Below, in pieces: positions 52,536 through 62,065 of a stretch of 64,000 bases of DNA. A program made the translations under genes and the position numbers. Below the pieces are notes generated by a model that worked only from the letters and a program-made list of their open reading frames with translations, had not been told where the DNA came from and searched no databases. The stretch covers positions 350,848-414,847 of the forward strand of contig NZ_FOEH01000004.1 of assembly GCF_900110695.1 (NCBI RefSeq). The letters are read 5' to 3'. The stretch's first letter is position 1. Each line of letters begins with the position of its first letter. The stretch is from Virgibacillus subterraneus (lineage in GTDB: Bacteria > Bacillota > Bacilli > Bacillales > Amphibacillaceae).

Positions 52536-53399
52536 TTACTCTTTAAGATATGGATTGATTTTATTAATAAGATCTTGGAGTTCTATTGATTGATTGTAAT
52601 ACATTTGTTTAGCATTCTGGTCGTTAGTCTGAATTGCAAATCCCTCCAAATCAGCCTGCATTTTTCTCAATTGTGCAGAAAGAAGAGGCTTCTGTTTAAC
52701 TTGTGTCACCTTTTCTTCTTCATTATATAAATCAACATAAACATTACCTTTTGAATCAATTTGGGCTAAGAACACGTTTTTAAAATTTTTAGCACCTTGT
52801 TTCAGAACTTCACCAAGAAGCCACTCTTTCGAATAACCAAGATAATTCAGCCGCTTATCTAATAATATTCCATCGACAATAATCAATGATGGAGTGTGCT
52901 CTGCTTCGACTGGCATACCTATATCTTTTGGTGTTAAGGGATTATATTCTGCTTTTTTCATCACAGTTATAACGCCACTTGTCTCCAGGGTTGCCATTTC
53001 AACGTCTGCTAATTTAAAGACACTCTTCTCTCGCAAACCCTGCATTAAGTCATCAAATGTTATCTTCTCTTTGAACAAATTCTTTTCTAGCACATTTCCA
53101 TTTCTTATTAATATAGTTGGCCTTCCCTCTACAAGTTTTCTAAATTTTAGTGATTTTAAGGCACCAAAAACGACTAGAGTAGTTAAAAGCGAAAATAAGA
53201 GCAATCCTATTATCGCATCCATCGGTTGCATATTTACGTCAATTGCTAAAGCTGCAGGCATATTACCAATTGAAATTCCTGTTATGTAATCAAAAAATGT
53301 CAGTTGAGCAATTTGTTTACTTCCAAGTAGTCTTGCTAGTAATAATATAAAGAAGAAGGCAAATATAGTTCGAACAATTACTATTGTATATTCAGACAT
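52536..53399 (-). CDS. DUF421 (YetF-like) membrane protein, full-length
   Basis: A 287-residue protein with three N-terminal membrane helices containing RLLGSKQIAQLTFFDYITGISIGNMPA, the DUF421 signature, and a soluble domain (GLREKSVFKLADVEMATLETSGVITVMKK) plus a helical tail. It is the best-preserved of three DUF421 genes in the window. ATG at 53399 follows GTGGAGGATTTA. Such proteins are found in spore membranes, and some protect against heat or radicals; the role here is unknown. It diverges from the lipoprotein gene. Confidence 0.88.
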   Translation of the reverse strand: MSEYTIVIVRTIFAFFFILLLARLLGSKQIAQLTFFDYITGISIGNMPAALAIDVNMQPMDAIIGLLLFSLLTTLVVFGALKSLKFRKLVEGRPTILIRNGNVLEKNLFKEKITFDDLMQGLREKSVFKLADVEMATLETSGVITVMKKAEYNPLTPKDIGMPVEAEHTPSLIIVDGILLDKRLNYLGYSKEWLLGEVLKQGAKNFKNVFLAQIDSKGNVYVDLYNEEEKVTQVKQKPLLSAQLRKMQADLEGFAIQTNDQNAKQMYYNQSIELQDLINKINPYLKE

Positions 53400-53484
53400 G
53401 TAAATCCTCCACAATTAAGAACTATTGTTCATATCTTTTATTATTATGGTTAAGTTAATTAAAAAGATACGAGGAGTACAAGAT

Positions 53485-53829
53485 ATGAAAATACCAATAT
53501 TAGTTATACTTTTCCTTTGCTTTACAATATTATTCGGATGTTCAACAGAAAAAATACAAGGTCTGCCAATTTCACAAAAAGCAATCGAAATTAGAAAATT
53601 GGTGAATCAGTCCCAATGGAAAAAAGCCGAGCAAGAGGTAGCTCTTATCCAAGAATTATACAAAAGTAATAAATGGAGATACCAGATATTAGGTGATAAA
53701 ATAGAGTATCACAACCTAAATATACATATCAAAAAGTTAAAAGTTGCTTTGGAAGAAAAAGATAAAACGGAGGCTAAGCTAAATATAGTTATGATAGAAA
53801 ACTACATAGAATCACTGTACTTCAGATAA
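53485..53829 (+). CDS. DUF4363 family lipoprotein
   Basis: A 114-residue protein with a lipoprotein signal (ILVILFLCFTILFGCST, lipidated Cys near 19) and a helical DUF4363-type domain (WKKAEQEVALIQELYKSNKWRYQILGDKIEYHNLNIHIKKL). It is usually found next to DUF421 genes in Bacillus, as here across a divergent start region. ATG at 53485 follows GAGGAGTACAAGAT. Function unknown. Confidence 0.8.
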   Translation: MKIPILVILFLCFTILFGCSTEKIQGLPISQKAIEIRKLVNQSQWKKAEQEVALIQELYKSNKWRYQILGDKIEYHNLNIHIKKLKVALEEKDKTEAKLNIVMIENYIESLYFR

Positions 53830-53956
53830 TGAATAACATCCTTAAAGCAGTTATAAGCTAGTTCCTCTCATCTCCCCAAATAAAGACGTTAGGTAATGTA
53901 CATCATTTAGGTTACAATAATTGTAGTGCTCGTACGTCAAAGGAAGTGAATTACAC

Positions 53957-54688
53957 ATGAATAATGACTACAACAAAGCCTTGTTATTTAAGCAGGTAAA
54001 TTACTCAGTTGACGGTCTTCATATACTGAAAAACATTACAGGATCGATACCCAAGGGTAAAATAACAACACTAGTAGGTCCCTCAGGGTCAGGGAAAACT
54101 ACTTTATTCAAACTGTGCAATGGATTGCAATCACCTGATTCAGGCGATATTTACATAAATGACAAACCTATCAATAGCTATGATCCGGTGAAATTGCGTA
54201 GGAACGTTGGCATTGCTCTGCAAAACGCTGCAATGATTAGTGGAAGCGTAATGAAAAACCTTTCCCTTCCCTTAGATTTGCAAGAAGAAAAATTATCTGA
54301 AGAACGTGCAAAGGAATTACTTCATCTCGTCGGAATGAATAAAGATTCATTGCAGCGAAATACCAAGGATTTATCAGGGGGACAACGTCAGAAAATATCA
54401 ATTGCCCGAACTCTCGTAAACAAGCCGAAGATTTTACTGCTTGATGAAATTACGTCTTCGCTGGATAGTGTATCAAGACAGGATATTGAAGAACTTATTA
54501 CTAAGATTAATCATACGTATGATACGACGATTTTCTGGATAACACACAATCTCCAGCAGGCTATGACAATCGGAGACTACACTTGGGCCATGATGGACGG
54601 AGAAATAATCGAAACTGGGGAAAGTAACTTTCTAAAAGATCCAAAGGAAGAAAGAATGAAGGACTTTGTTAGGGGTGAAGTGGAATGA
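53957..54688 (+). CDS. fetA: FetA-like ABC transporter ATP-binding protein
   Basis: A 243-residue ABC ATPase: Walker A GPSGSGKTT, signature LSGGQRQKISIAR, Walker B ILLLDEITSSLD and the switch His in WITHN. Together with the next gene it matches the FetAB (YbbL/YbbM) pair, which exports iron and lowers oxidative stress in E. coli. AAAGGAAGTGAATTACAC precedes the ATG. The stop overlaps the next start (ATGA). Confidence 0.88.
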   Translation: MNNDYNKALLFKQVNYSVDGLHILKNITGSIPKGKITTLVGPSGSGKTTLFKLCNGLQSPDSGDIYINDKPINSYDPVKLRRNVGIALQNAAMISGSVMKNLSLPLDLQEEKLSEERAKELLHLVGMNKDSLQRNTKDLSGGQRQKISIARTLVNKPKILLLDEITSSLDSVSRQDIEELITKINHTYDTTIFWITHNLQQAMTIGDYTWAMMDGEIIETGESNFLKDPKEERMKDFVRGEVE

Positions 54689-55449
54689 GCTATCTTACGT
54701 TATCCATTGCGCTTCTTTTCGTAATTATTCCATTGATTTTATCCAAAACACTAAATCTAGGTTTGGAAAAGGATACTGCCATTGCCGTAGTTCGCTCCAT
54801 CATCCAACTGCTCGCTGTTGGGTACGTCCTTCAATTCGTATTCGATACCGAAAATATCATCTACATTTTACTGATGATACTTCTTATGATTGGAGCCGCC
54901 ACACAAAATGCCAGGAAAAAGGGAGTGTCTATACCTGGAATCACATGGAAGTTAATAGTAACCTTTGTGTTTATTGAAGTCCTGACACAGAGTATTTTAC
55001 TTGGCCTGAATATCACTCCTCCTACACCACAATACGTTATCCCAATCAGTGGAATGGTAATTGGAAACTCAATGGTGCTGTCAATTTTATTTCTTAATCG
55101 CTTTACATCAGAAATCGAAACACATCAAGATGAAACGGAACTCATCCTATCGCTTGGTGGAACTCCCAAACAGGCGATTCACACCCAACTAATTACATCC
55201 ATTCAAGCGAGTACAATCCCTACAATTGAAAGCCAAAAAACAATTGGGCTTGTACAGCTTCCAGGAATGATGAGTGGGCAAATAATTGCAGGAGCTGACC
55301 CGGTACAAGCAGTATTATTTCAATTACTCATATTATTCCTCCTTCTGACTACCGCTGTTATCACAAGCATCATGCTTGGTTATTTATCATATCCAACCCT
55401 ATTTAACCAGCGCATGCAACTATTGAAGGAAAACATTCAAAAAGAGTGA
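54685..55449 (+). CDS. fetB: FetB-like iron export permease (UPF0014)
   Basis: A 254-residue membrane protein with about seven helices of the FetB/UPF0014 family. Family marks are AVVRSIIQLLAVGYVLQFVF, GMVIGNSMVLSILFLNRF, SLGGTPKQAI and the GLVQLPGMMSGQIIAGADPVQAVLFQ block. It overlaps fetA by four bases, so the two are translated together. Proposed iron exporter; direct evidence comes only from E. coli homologues. Confidence 0.9.
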   Translation: MSYLTLSIALLFVIIPLILSKTLNLGLEKDTAIAVVRSIIQLLAVGYVLQFVFDTENIIYILLMILLMIGAATQNARKKGVSIPGITWKLIVTFVFIEVLTQSILLGLNITPPTPQYVIPISGMVIGNSMVLSILFLNRFTSEIETHQDETELILSLGGTPKQAIHTQLITSIQASTIPTIESQKTIGLVQLPGMMSGQIIAGADPVQAVLFQLLILFLLLTTAVITSIMLGYLSYPTLFNQRMQLLKENIQKE

Positions 55450-55497
55450 GTTTTACTTATTATGACTGGTAAAACTCTTTCATTTTTTAACTCCTTT

Positions 55498-55594
55498 AAT
55501 ACCCAACCAGGTATTTTTTAATGTGTGACATATATCACTGCAGATAATTATCTTGTGTATTATTATTAAGATATTAAATACCCTGCTAGGTATT
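55498..55594 (+). promoter_or_regulatory. Two CsoR/CstR-type operators upstream of the CoA-disulfide reductase gene
   Basis: AATACCCAACCAGGTATT (55498-55515) and AATACCCTGCTAGGTATT (55577-55594) share the palindrome AATACC-N6-GGTATT. CsoR-family repressors, especially the persulfide sensor CstR, bind ATACCC...GGGTAT-like sites. The second site lies between the expected promoter and the ribosome site. A rhodanese target gene makes CstR more likely than copper-sensing CsoR. No cstR gene lies in the window. Confidence 0.7.
55524..55539 (+). promoter_or_regulatory. CRP/FNR-type palindrome
   Basis: TGTGACATATATCACT fits TGTGA-N6-TCACA at nine of ten positions and lies between the two CstR-like sites. 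It could add redox or oxygen control by an Fnr- or ArcR-type regulator. Confidence 0.5.
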
Positions 55595-55613
55595 ATACAA
55601 GGAGGAAAGTATT

Positions 55614-57287
55614 ATGAATAAAAAAATTATAATAGTTGGTGGAGTTGCAGGTGGTTCAACAGCTGCAGCACGTCTTAGAAGATTAGATGAAAATGCGAAC
55701 ATTATCATGTTTGAAAAAGGTGAATATATTTCCTTTGCAAATTGCGGATTACCTTACTATATTGGCGAAACGATTAAAGATCGTGAAAAACTACTTGTTC
55801 AAACTGTCGATAGTATGTCTGCCAGATACAATCTTGATATTCGTACATTTAGTGAGGTCACACAAATTGATCGCACGAACAAATCAATAAAGGTGAGCAA
55901 CTTACAAACGAATGAAACGTATGTAGAAACTTATGATGAATTGATTTTGTCACCAGGTGCGCGTCCAATCTTACCACCTATACCGGGTATTGACGAAGCA
56001 AGAGCCCTATTTACATTACGTAATATTCCAGATACAGATAAAATTAAGGCCTATATTGATGAGCAAAAACCTAAACAAGCTGTTGTTATCGGTGGTGGTT
56101 TTATTGGTTTAGAAATGGCCGAAAATCTACATGATCGTGGTATTGAAGTGACTTTAGTTGAAATGTCTAACCAAGTAATGGCGCCAATTGACTATGAAAT
56201 GGCTGCAATTATTCATCATCATCTTGTAGAAAAAGGGGTAAACCTTATCTTAAATGATGGTGTTAATTCCTTTAAGAATAATGGTAAAAAAGTGATTACA
56301 AACAATGGAAGAGAAATTGAAACTGACATGATACTACTGTCAATCGGAGTTCGTCCGGAAAATGAACTAGCAGTCAATGCAGGCTTAAACGTTGGTGACC
56401 GTGGCGGAATCCAGGTAAACGAGTCGTTACAAACCAATGATCCTAATATATATGCAATTGGTGATGCTGTCGAAGTAAAGGATTACACAAACAAACAACC
56501 GACAATGATCCCATTAGCATGGCCAGCCAACCGGCAAGGTCGAATTGTGGCAGATAATATTTACGGTGAAAAAGTAAGATATAACGGTACACTCGGTACT
56601 TCAATTGCCAAAGTTTTCGATTATACTGTCGCTGCAACAGGTAATAATGAGAAAACGTTAAATCGCTTAGATATCCCATATCAGGTTGTTCATATACATC
56701 CTGTTTCACATGCCGGATACTATCCTGGGGCTTCACCAATTGCATTAAAACTTGTTTTCGACCAGGAAACAGGCAAAATTTATGGTGCTCAAGCTGTTGG
56801 AACAGATGGTGTCGATAAGCGTATCGATGTGATTGCCACAGCCATAAAAGGTGGCTTAACAGTTCTAGATTTACCAGATTTGGAATTAGCATACGCACCC
56901 CCTTATTCTTCGGCAAAAGACCCGGTCAATATGGCTGGTTATGTTGCTGGAAATATCGTAGAAGGTTTTATTGAAACAGTTCAGTGGAATGAAATCGATG
57001 AAATTGTAGCAAATGGTGGTGTATTAATCGATGTGCGTAATCAAGTCGAGTTGGAAAATGGATTTATCACAGGTGCCAAGAATATTCCACTTGATGATTT
57101 ACGGAATCAGCTTGATAATCTACCAAAAGATGAAACAATCCATGTTAATTGTCAAGTAGGCTTACGCGGATATATAGCGACCAGAATATTGCAGGAAAAT
57201 GGTTATAATGTTAAAAACCTAGATGGTGGTTGGAAAACCTACTCATCTGCACTAGGCCACCTTGACAAAGTAAAATCATCTGTATAG
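55614..57287 (+). CDS. CoA-disulfide reductase fused to rhodanese domain
   Basis: A 557-residue flavoprotein. The FAD fold (IIVGGVAGGSTAAARLRRL) and the single redox Cys44 in FANCGLPYYIG identify the CoA-disulfide reductase family; the NAD(P)H fold is VIGGGFIGLEMAENL. A C-terminal rhodanese domain (from about 455) has active Cys513 in the loop CQVGLRG. Such fusions reduce CoA or other thiol persulfides and polysulfides. It has CstR-like operators, in keeping with sulfane-sulfur induction. AAGGAGGAAAGTATT precedes the ATG. Confidence 0.93.
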   Translation: MNKKIIIVGGVAGGSTAAARLRRLDENANIIMFEKGEYISFANCGLPYYIGETIKDREKLLVQTVDSMSARYNLDIRTFSEVTQIDRTNKSIKVSNLQTNETYVETYDELILSPGARPILPPIPGIDEARALFTLRNIPDTDKIKAYIDEQKPKQAVVIGGGFIGLEMAENLHDRGIEVTLVEMSNQVMAPIDYEMAAIIHHHLVEKGVNLILNDGVNSFKNNGKKVITNNGREIETDMILLSIGVRPENELAVNAGLNVGDRGGIQVNESLQTNDPNIYAIGDAVEVKDYTNKQPTMIPLAWPANRQGRIVADNIYGEKVRYNGTLGTSIAKVFDYTVAATGNNEKTLNRLDIPYQVVHIHPVSHAGYYPGASPIALKLVFDQETGKIYGAQAVGTDGVDKRIDVIATAIKGGLTVLDLPDLELAYAPPYSSAKDPVNMAGYVAGNIVEGFIETVQWNEIDEIVANGGVLIDVRNQVELENGFITGAKNIPLDDLRNQLDNLPKDETIHVNCQVGLRGYIATRILQENGYNVKNLDGGWKTYSSALGHLDKVKSSV

Positions 57288-57294
57288 ATATATA

Positions 57295-57420
57295 TTAGAA
57301 AACTTTGTATTTGTTAGGGGTTCTTATGAAGGTGTATTTTGCTTCCATAAGAACTTATACTTTGGAATATAAGCCATAATGGCCATTTATGGCAGTAATT
57401 TATACTTTTTTAACTGCTTA
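57295..57420. repeat. Dispersed repeat family R, copy 6
   Basis: Starts TTAGAAAACTTTGTATTTG, then GGGTTCTTATGAAGGTGTAT with a complementary TTCCATAAGAAC, then GGCAGTAATTTATACTTTTT and AACTGC. It adjoins the T-tract of the copZ terminator at 57421. Confidence 0.7.
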
Positions 57421-57454
57421 AAAAGCTGGTTCCCGTATATGGAAACCAGCTTTA
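57421..57454 (-). terminator. Rho-independent terminator of the copper operon
   Basis: AAAAGCTGGTT and AACCAGCTTT form the stem; on the minus strand it is followed by TTTTTAAG. It ends the csoR-copA-copZ transcript. Confidence 0.8.
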
Positions 57455-57461
57455 TTTTATA

Positions 57462-57668
57462 TTATGCTACTACATCATAGCCTTGATCTTCAATTGCTTC
57501 GTGCATGTCTTCTACTTTAACAAGTGCATCATCATAAGTTACATCGACTTTCCCAGAACCTAAATCTACTTCTACACTTGTTACTCCATTCAGTTCTTCA
57601 AGTGCACCTTTAACTGAGGATTTACAGTGGCCACATGTCATACCTTTGACATCCAATGTAATTTGCAT
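57462..57668 (-). CDS. copZ: Copper chaperone CopZ
   Basis: A 68-residue heavy-metal-associated (HMA) protein with the Cu(I)-binding motif GMTCGHC (residues 10-16) and the ferredoxin-like fold ending in DQGYDVVA. It delivers copper to CopA and is last in the csoR-copA-copZ operon, 32 bases after copA. ATG at 57668 follows the G-rich AAAGGGGGG site. Confidence 0.95.
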   Translation of the reverse strand: MQITLDVKGMTCGHCKSSVKGALEELNGVTSVEVDLGSGKVDVTYDDALVKVEDMHEAIEDQGYDVVA

Positions 57669-57700
57669 ACTAATTCCCCCCTTTCCCAAATGCTTTTTAA

Positions 57701-60094
57701 TTATATCTTAACTCGCTTCAACCGAAGTGAGTTAGAAACAACACTGACTGAACTTAAAGCCATAGCACCGCCAGCAATCCACGGTGCCAATAATCCAATA
57801 GCAGCTATTGGGATACCAGCGCTATTATAAGCAAATGCCCAGAATAGATTTTGACGAATATTTTTGATTGTAGCTTTACTGATTTTAATTGCCTTTGGTA
57901 TCAGCAGCAACTCGCCGCCAAGGATTGTTACGTCCGCTGCTTCAATTGCTACTTCTGTACCAGTACCAATGGCAATGCCAATATCAGCAGTTGCCAATGC
58001 AGGCGCATCGTTAACTCCATCACCAACCATGGCTACCTTTTTACCAAGCAACTGGACTTCTTTAACTTTATCCGCTTTTTCCTCAGGTAAAACTTGAGCA
58101 ATAACCTGATCAATACCCACCTGTTTTGCAATTGCCTGCGCAGTTCTTTCATTGTCCCCTGTAAGCATTATTACTTCCAAGCCTTGCTCTTTCAATTGAC
58201 TAATTGCTTCAACAGCTGTTTCCTTAATTGTATCTGCTACCGCGACAATTCCACGATATTCACCATTTACCGCTATTAGCATAGCCGTTTTTCCATCTGT
58301 CTCATACTTAATCATTTCTTCTTCAGATTGAGCAATTTCTACACCATTTTCAGTCAATAATTTTCTGCTTCCTACAAGTATTTGATTGTCGGAAATTTCA
58401 GCACTGATACCTTGGCCGGGTACTGCTGTAAAACTAGTTGCATCAATTAATGCAATACTTTTTTCCGTAGCATATGCAACAATTGCCTCTGCTAAGGGAT
58501 GTTCTGAACCTTTTTCAGCACTGGCCAATAGTTTGAGTGTTTCTTCATCACCAGTAAAATCTGTCACTTCCGGTTTACCTTTTGTAACCGTTCCTGTTTT
58601 ATCCAGAATAATAGTATCCAACTGATGTGTGCGCTCCAAATGTTCGCCGCCTTTAAACAAAATACCAGATTCCGCAGATTTACCAGTTCCAACCATTATG
58701 GACGTTGGTGTGGCTAAACCTAATGCACAAGGACATGCAATAACAAGCACTGCGATAGCCGCTACTAATGCTGGTTCAAATGCACCTGGTGTTACAAAAG
58801 AAATCCAGATAATAAATGTCAAAATAGCGATACCAACAACAATTGGAACAAAGTAGCCTGAAATAACATCCGCCAGCCGCTGAATAGGCGCTTTTGTACC
58901 TTGAGCATCTTCTACCGCCTTAACAATCGACGCAAGGGCTGTGTCTTTACCAACCTTAGTTGCTTCCATTTCGACCCTACCATTTTTATTCATCGTTGAG
59001 CCGATCACATTTGACTGTTCATCTTTTTCAATTGGAATAGATTCCCCTGTAATCATTGATTCATCAACAGATGTCTTACCTTTTACAACGATTCCATCGA
59101 CAGGGAATTTTTCACCTGGTTTTATAATCAAGTGATCACCAACAGCCACTTCTTCAACCGCAATCATCACTTCTTCACCATTACGAATCACACGTGCCTG
59201 TTTCGCTTGCAGGTCGAGCAATTTTGATAATGCAACCGTCGTTTTACTTTTCGCATTTGTTTCAAGAAATTTCCCAAACAAAATTAACGTAATTAATATT
59301 GCACTTGTTTCAAAATAAAGGTGCGGCATATATCCGGGATTACCAATTGTTTTAAAGGCTTCGTATAGACTATAGAAATACGCGGCACTTGTTCCCAAAG
59401 CAACCAGCACATCCATATTTGCTCCACCATTGCGCAGATTTTTATAAGCACCAACATAAAATTGCCAGCCAATCACGAATTGGACAGGTGTTGCTAATGC
59501 AAATTGGAACCACGGATTAAGCAGAATAGCTGGTACGTTCATTCCAGATAAATGAACAAGCATTGTTATTAAAAGTGGTGCTGAAAGTAAAGCAGAGACA
59601 ATCAGTTTAGTCTTCATTTGATTTAACTGCTGTTCCTTCTGTGTCTTTTTATCATCTTGATTTGCTTTTATTTTAGCATCATAGCCAAGTTTCTGAATCC
59701 TGCCAATGATATCAGCTTCTTCCATCAACCCTGGATTATATTCAACAGCAGCACTTTCAGTAGCTAAATTTACACTGGCAAGCTTAACACCAGTTTGTTT
59801 ATTCTGCACTTTTTCTATTCTGCTAGAACAAGCTGCACAAGTCATGCCATAAACATCAAATTCAGCTTTTTCAGTTTGAACACCATAGCCTAACTTTTCG
59901 ATTTTAGCCGTTATATCATCATAGGTTGTTGTAGATGGATTATAGTCAACGGTCGCCTTTTCGGTTGTTAAATTAACCTTTGCTTCCACACCATCCATTT
60001 TGTTTAGTACTTTTTCTATTCTATTGGAACAGGCTGCACAAGTCATGCCTGTCACGCCAAGTTGTGAATGTTGTTGTTCTTCTGAATCGCTCAT
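57701..60094 (-). CDS. copA: Copper-exporting P1B-type ATPase CopA
   Basis: A 797-residue Cu(I) exporter. Two N-terminal HMA domains have CAAC at 19-22 and 86-89. Core motifs are TGES (actuator), the intramembrane CPC in [11 protein letters not shown], the phosphorylated Asp in DKTGT, the HP motif ([10 protein letters not shown]) and [11 protein letters not shown]. The last-helix residues N...[15 protein letters not shown] match the P1B-1 class. It lies 15 bases after csoR and upstream of copZ, and gives copper resistance by export across the membrane. Confidence 0.96.
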   Translation of the reverse strand: MSDSEEQQHSQLGVTGMTCAACSNRIEKVLNKMDGVEAKVNLTTEKATVDYNPSTTTYDDITAKIEKLGYGVQTEKAEFDVYGMTCAACSSRIEKVQNKQTGVKLASVNLATESAAVEYNPGLMEEADIIGRIQKLGYDAKIKANQDDKKTQKEQQLNQMKTKLIVSALLSAPLLITMLVHLSGMNVPAILLNPWFQFALATPVQFVIGWQFYVGAYKNLRNGGANMDVLVALGTSAAYFYSLYEAFKTIGNPGYMPHLYFETSAILITLILFGKFLETNAKSKTTVALSKLLDLQAKQARVIRNGEEVMIAVEEVAVGDHLIIKPGEKFPVDGIVVKGKTSVDESMITGESIPIEKDEQSNVIGSTMNKNGRVEMEATKVGKDTALASIVKAVEDAQGTKAPIQRLADVISGYFVPIVVGIAILTFIIWISFVTPGAFEPALVAAIAVLVIACPCALGLATPTSIMVGTGKSAESGILFKGGEHLERTHQLDTIILDKTGTVTKGKPEVTDFTGDEETLKLLASAEKGSEHPLAEAIVAYATEKSIALIDATSFTAVPGQGISAEISDNQILVGSRKLLTENGVEIAQSEEEMIKYETDGKTAMLIAVNGEYRGIVAVADTIKETAVEAISQLKEQGLEVIMLTGDNERTAQAIAKQVGIDQVIAQVLPEEKADKVKEVQLLGKKVAMVGDGVNDAPALATADIGIAIGTGTEVAIEAADVTILGGELLLIPKAIKISKATIKNIRQNLFWAFAYNSAGIPIAAIGLLAPWIAGGAMALSSVSVVSNSLRLKRVKI

Positions 60095-60109
60095 ATGATC
60101 GATCCCCCT

Positions 60110-60412
60110 TTATTTGGAAAACTGTTTCAAAACCTCAAGAAGCTCATCAATTGCTTCATTACCATTACCGGATTGTACTGCATCGCTGACACAATGCTTC
60201 GTATGGCGCTCAGCTATAGAGAAGCCTACTTTTTTTAAAGCAGCATTAATTGCACTTATTTGAACTAATATATCTATACAATAACGATCTTCTTCAACCA
60301 TTTTCTGAATTCCTCGTACTTGGCCTTCAATTCGTTTCAGCCGGTTAGCGACAGCCTGTTTCTCATCTTCTGTTCGAGGCGTAACCGGATGATCATGCAT
60401 GTATTCTCCCAT
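60110..60412 (-). CDS. csoR: Copper-sensing repressor CsoR
   Basis: A 100-residue helical repressor of the CsoR/RcnR family. The Cu(I) ligands Cys45, His70 and Cys74 (RYCIDILVQ, ERHTKHC) are all present, which separates it from CstR (two cysteines only) and RcnR. It represses its own operon until copper binds. The ATG at 60412 follows AAAGGAAG with eight-base spacing. First gene of csoR-copA-copZ. Confidence 0.95.
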   Translation of the reverse strand: MGEYMHDHPVTPRTEDEKQAVANRLKRIEGQVRGIQKMVEEDRYCIDILVQISAINAALKKVGFSIAERHTKHCVSDAVQSGNGNEAIDELLEVLKQFSK

Positions 60413-60442
60413 TTGCTTCACTTCCTTTCAATCTTTAATTTC

Positions 60443-60471
60443 AATATACCCCCCATATGTATTTTTGTCAA
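60443..60471 (-). promoter_or_regulatory. csoR-copA-copZ promoter with CsoR operator in the spacer
   Basis: On the minus strand TTGACA (60466-60471) and TATATT (60443-60448) are 17 bases apart. The spacer holds ATACATATGGGGGGTAT (60446-60462), a pseudo-palindrome with the G-tract typical of CsoR sites. CsoR binding would block RNA polymerase directly. Confidence 0.88.
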
Positions 60472-60626
60472 CTGATAACTTTTTATTAAGGTGAATATGA
60501 ATACAAAAGAGTTCTACAAATGTATAATATACTTAAATTCAACTTTATACCCTCGTATGGTATTGCATATTAATAGTTGTCCGTGAATATAATACTATTG
60601 GACAACTTACGATTGGAGTTGAAGAG

Positions 60627-61157
60627 ATGGCGATTGGATTATTTTTCATTATAGGAACATGTATTATTCAAGTACTGGCAATAATCATGTACATTACTTA
60701 CTATAGAAAATGGGTAACTCAAATGTATGGAATGATGTTTTCCATGGCAGTTGCTATGATGGTAGGTATATTAATGGGAACGATTTTAGGGGTATACAAC
60801 CAAGGAGATCTATTTGCCTCAACCATTTTGTCTATCTTAGTCGGTTTATTTGTGGGATTCATTGCTGGAATGCCTGTGGGGTTGCCTGCTGTCATCGATG
60901 GCATGATATCCGGATTAATGGGGGGCATGATGGGGGCAATGCTTGGGGATATGTTGGCTATGGCTAGACCCGAAACTATTATTAAAATCATGGCACTTAT
61001 CGTGACAATGGTCTTGTTACTAGTTTTGTATACAGCCGAAGACCTAATACGCAGAAAATCTGATCAACTAGTATATTCTTTTTTCAAATATCCCTTCGTT
61101 CTTCTATTTATCATTGCTGTTCTTTTTCTCGGATTAACCAAATTCGAAGTAAAATAA
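60627..61157 (+). CDS. Gly/Met-rich polytopic membrane protein
   Basis: A 176-residue protein with about five membrane helices. The centre is unusually rich in Met and Gly (GMISGLMGGMMGAMLGDMLAM and MYGMMFSMAVAMMVGILMG). Methionines in membrane helices can bind Cu(I), and the gene diverges from the copper operon, so a metal-related role is tempting but unproven; glycine-zipper packing would explain the pattern too. TTGGAGTTGAAGAG precedes the ATG. I do not recognise a named family. Confidence 0.65.
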   Translation: MAIGLFFIIGTCIIQVLAIIMYITYYRKWVTQMYGMMFSMAVAMMVGILMGTILGVYNQGDLFASTILSILVGLFVGFIAGMPVGLPAVIDGMISGLMGGMMGAMLGDMLAMARPETIIKIMALIVTMVLLLVLYTAEDLIRRKSDQLVYSFFKYPFVLLFIIAVLFLGLTKFEVK

Positions 61158-61251
61158 ATTGTTAAAATAGTGAACAAAGAACTATCCTATCCGTCAATAT
61201 ACTATTTTAGTATGCTCACGTTAGGGGTAGTTCACCTCTCCAGGACTATTC

Positions 61252-61911
61252 CTACATTTCTTCTTTAATTCCTTTTCTTACAAGAATCCAATTAGCAGGA
61301 TAACTGGTCAGGAATCCTAAAATCATTGCAATTTGCATCATGAACCAATAGGATGCCTCATTTGGTTTTGGCGGTTGAGCAAATAGCACAAAATGGACGA
61401 TTGCCATCCACCCGAACATCCCAATTTCAAATGCTATTAAAGACAGGGTATCAGCCTTAATAGCAGCTTTAATTGATCCAACTATACCCTGTTCCTTATT
61501 CATGGGATATATGGCATAAAACTGGAACACAATCCCAAAGATATACGCCAATATAAATTCAACAACATAATGAGCATACAAGGTCGACCCAATAACAGCC
61601 ATTCCTGTTAATGCTACGATTGGTACACCTGCTGCGTCTCCAACAGTGCACCCGGCCGAACAATGGCTAGTGGATACAAATACCCTTGCAGGTCTTCCGC
61701 GACGGTCTTCATCCTTAATCTTCTTTGCTTTTAATCTGCCCCACTTAAAATATGTCCATAACGCAAATGGGCCAAAGAACCACCCATTTATTGGCCAAAC
61801 CACATTCATTATTTTCATCATCTGCGGATATCTAATCACATCAATAACAATGATCAATGAACTAATTAACCCCATTGTTAACGCAATCCATGAAATAATT
61901 GTTAAGAGCAT
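61252..61911 (-). CDS. DUF4396 membrane protein
   Basis: A 219-residue protein with about six membrane helices. The FVSTSHCSAGCTVGDAAG segment (His-Cys-x3-Cys) between helices two and three is the DUF4396 signature and looks like a metal- or thiol-active site. The GFLTSYPANWILVRKGIKE end is also conserved. AAGGTGG precedes the ATG. Located near copper genes, as is common, but the substrate is unknown. Confidence 0.82.
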   Translation of the reverse strand: MLLTIISWIALTMGLISSLIIVIDVIRYPQMMKIMNVVWPINGWFFGPFALWTYFKWGRLKAKKIKDEDRRGRPARVFVSTSHCSAGCTVGDAAGVPIVALTGMAVIGSTLYAHYVVEFILAYIFGIVFQFYAIYPMNKEQGIVGSIKAAIKADTLSLIAFEIGMFGWMAIVHFVLFAQPPKPNEASYWFMMQIAMILGFLTSYPANWILVRKGIKEEM

Positions 61912-62065
61912 TTTACCACCTTATCTTGTTAAAACATTTTGTTTGATTAATACCCGGTTGAATACAAGATAAACGTTTCAAGTGAGTTAATGAAACAACA
62001 AAGGGACTATCAAAATTGATAGTCCCTTTGTTACTTTATAGTTATAATTTTTAAGTTAAACTCAT

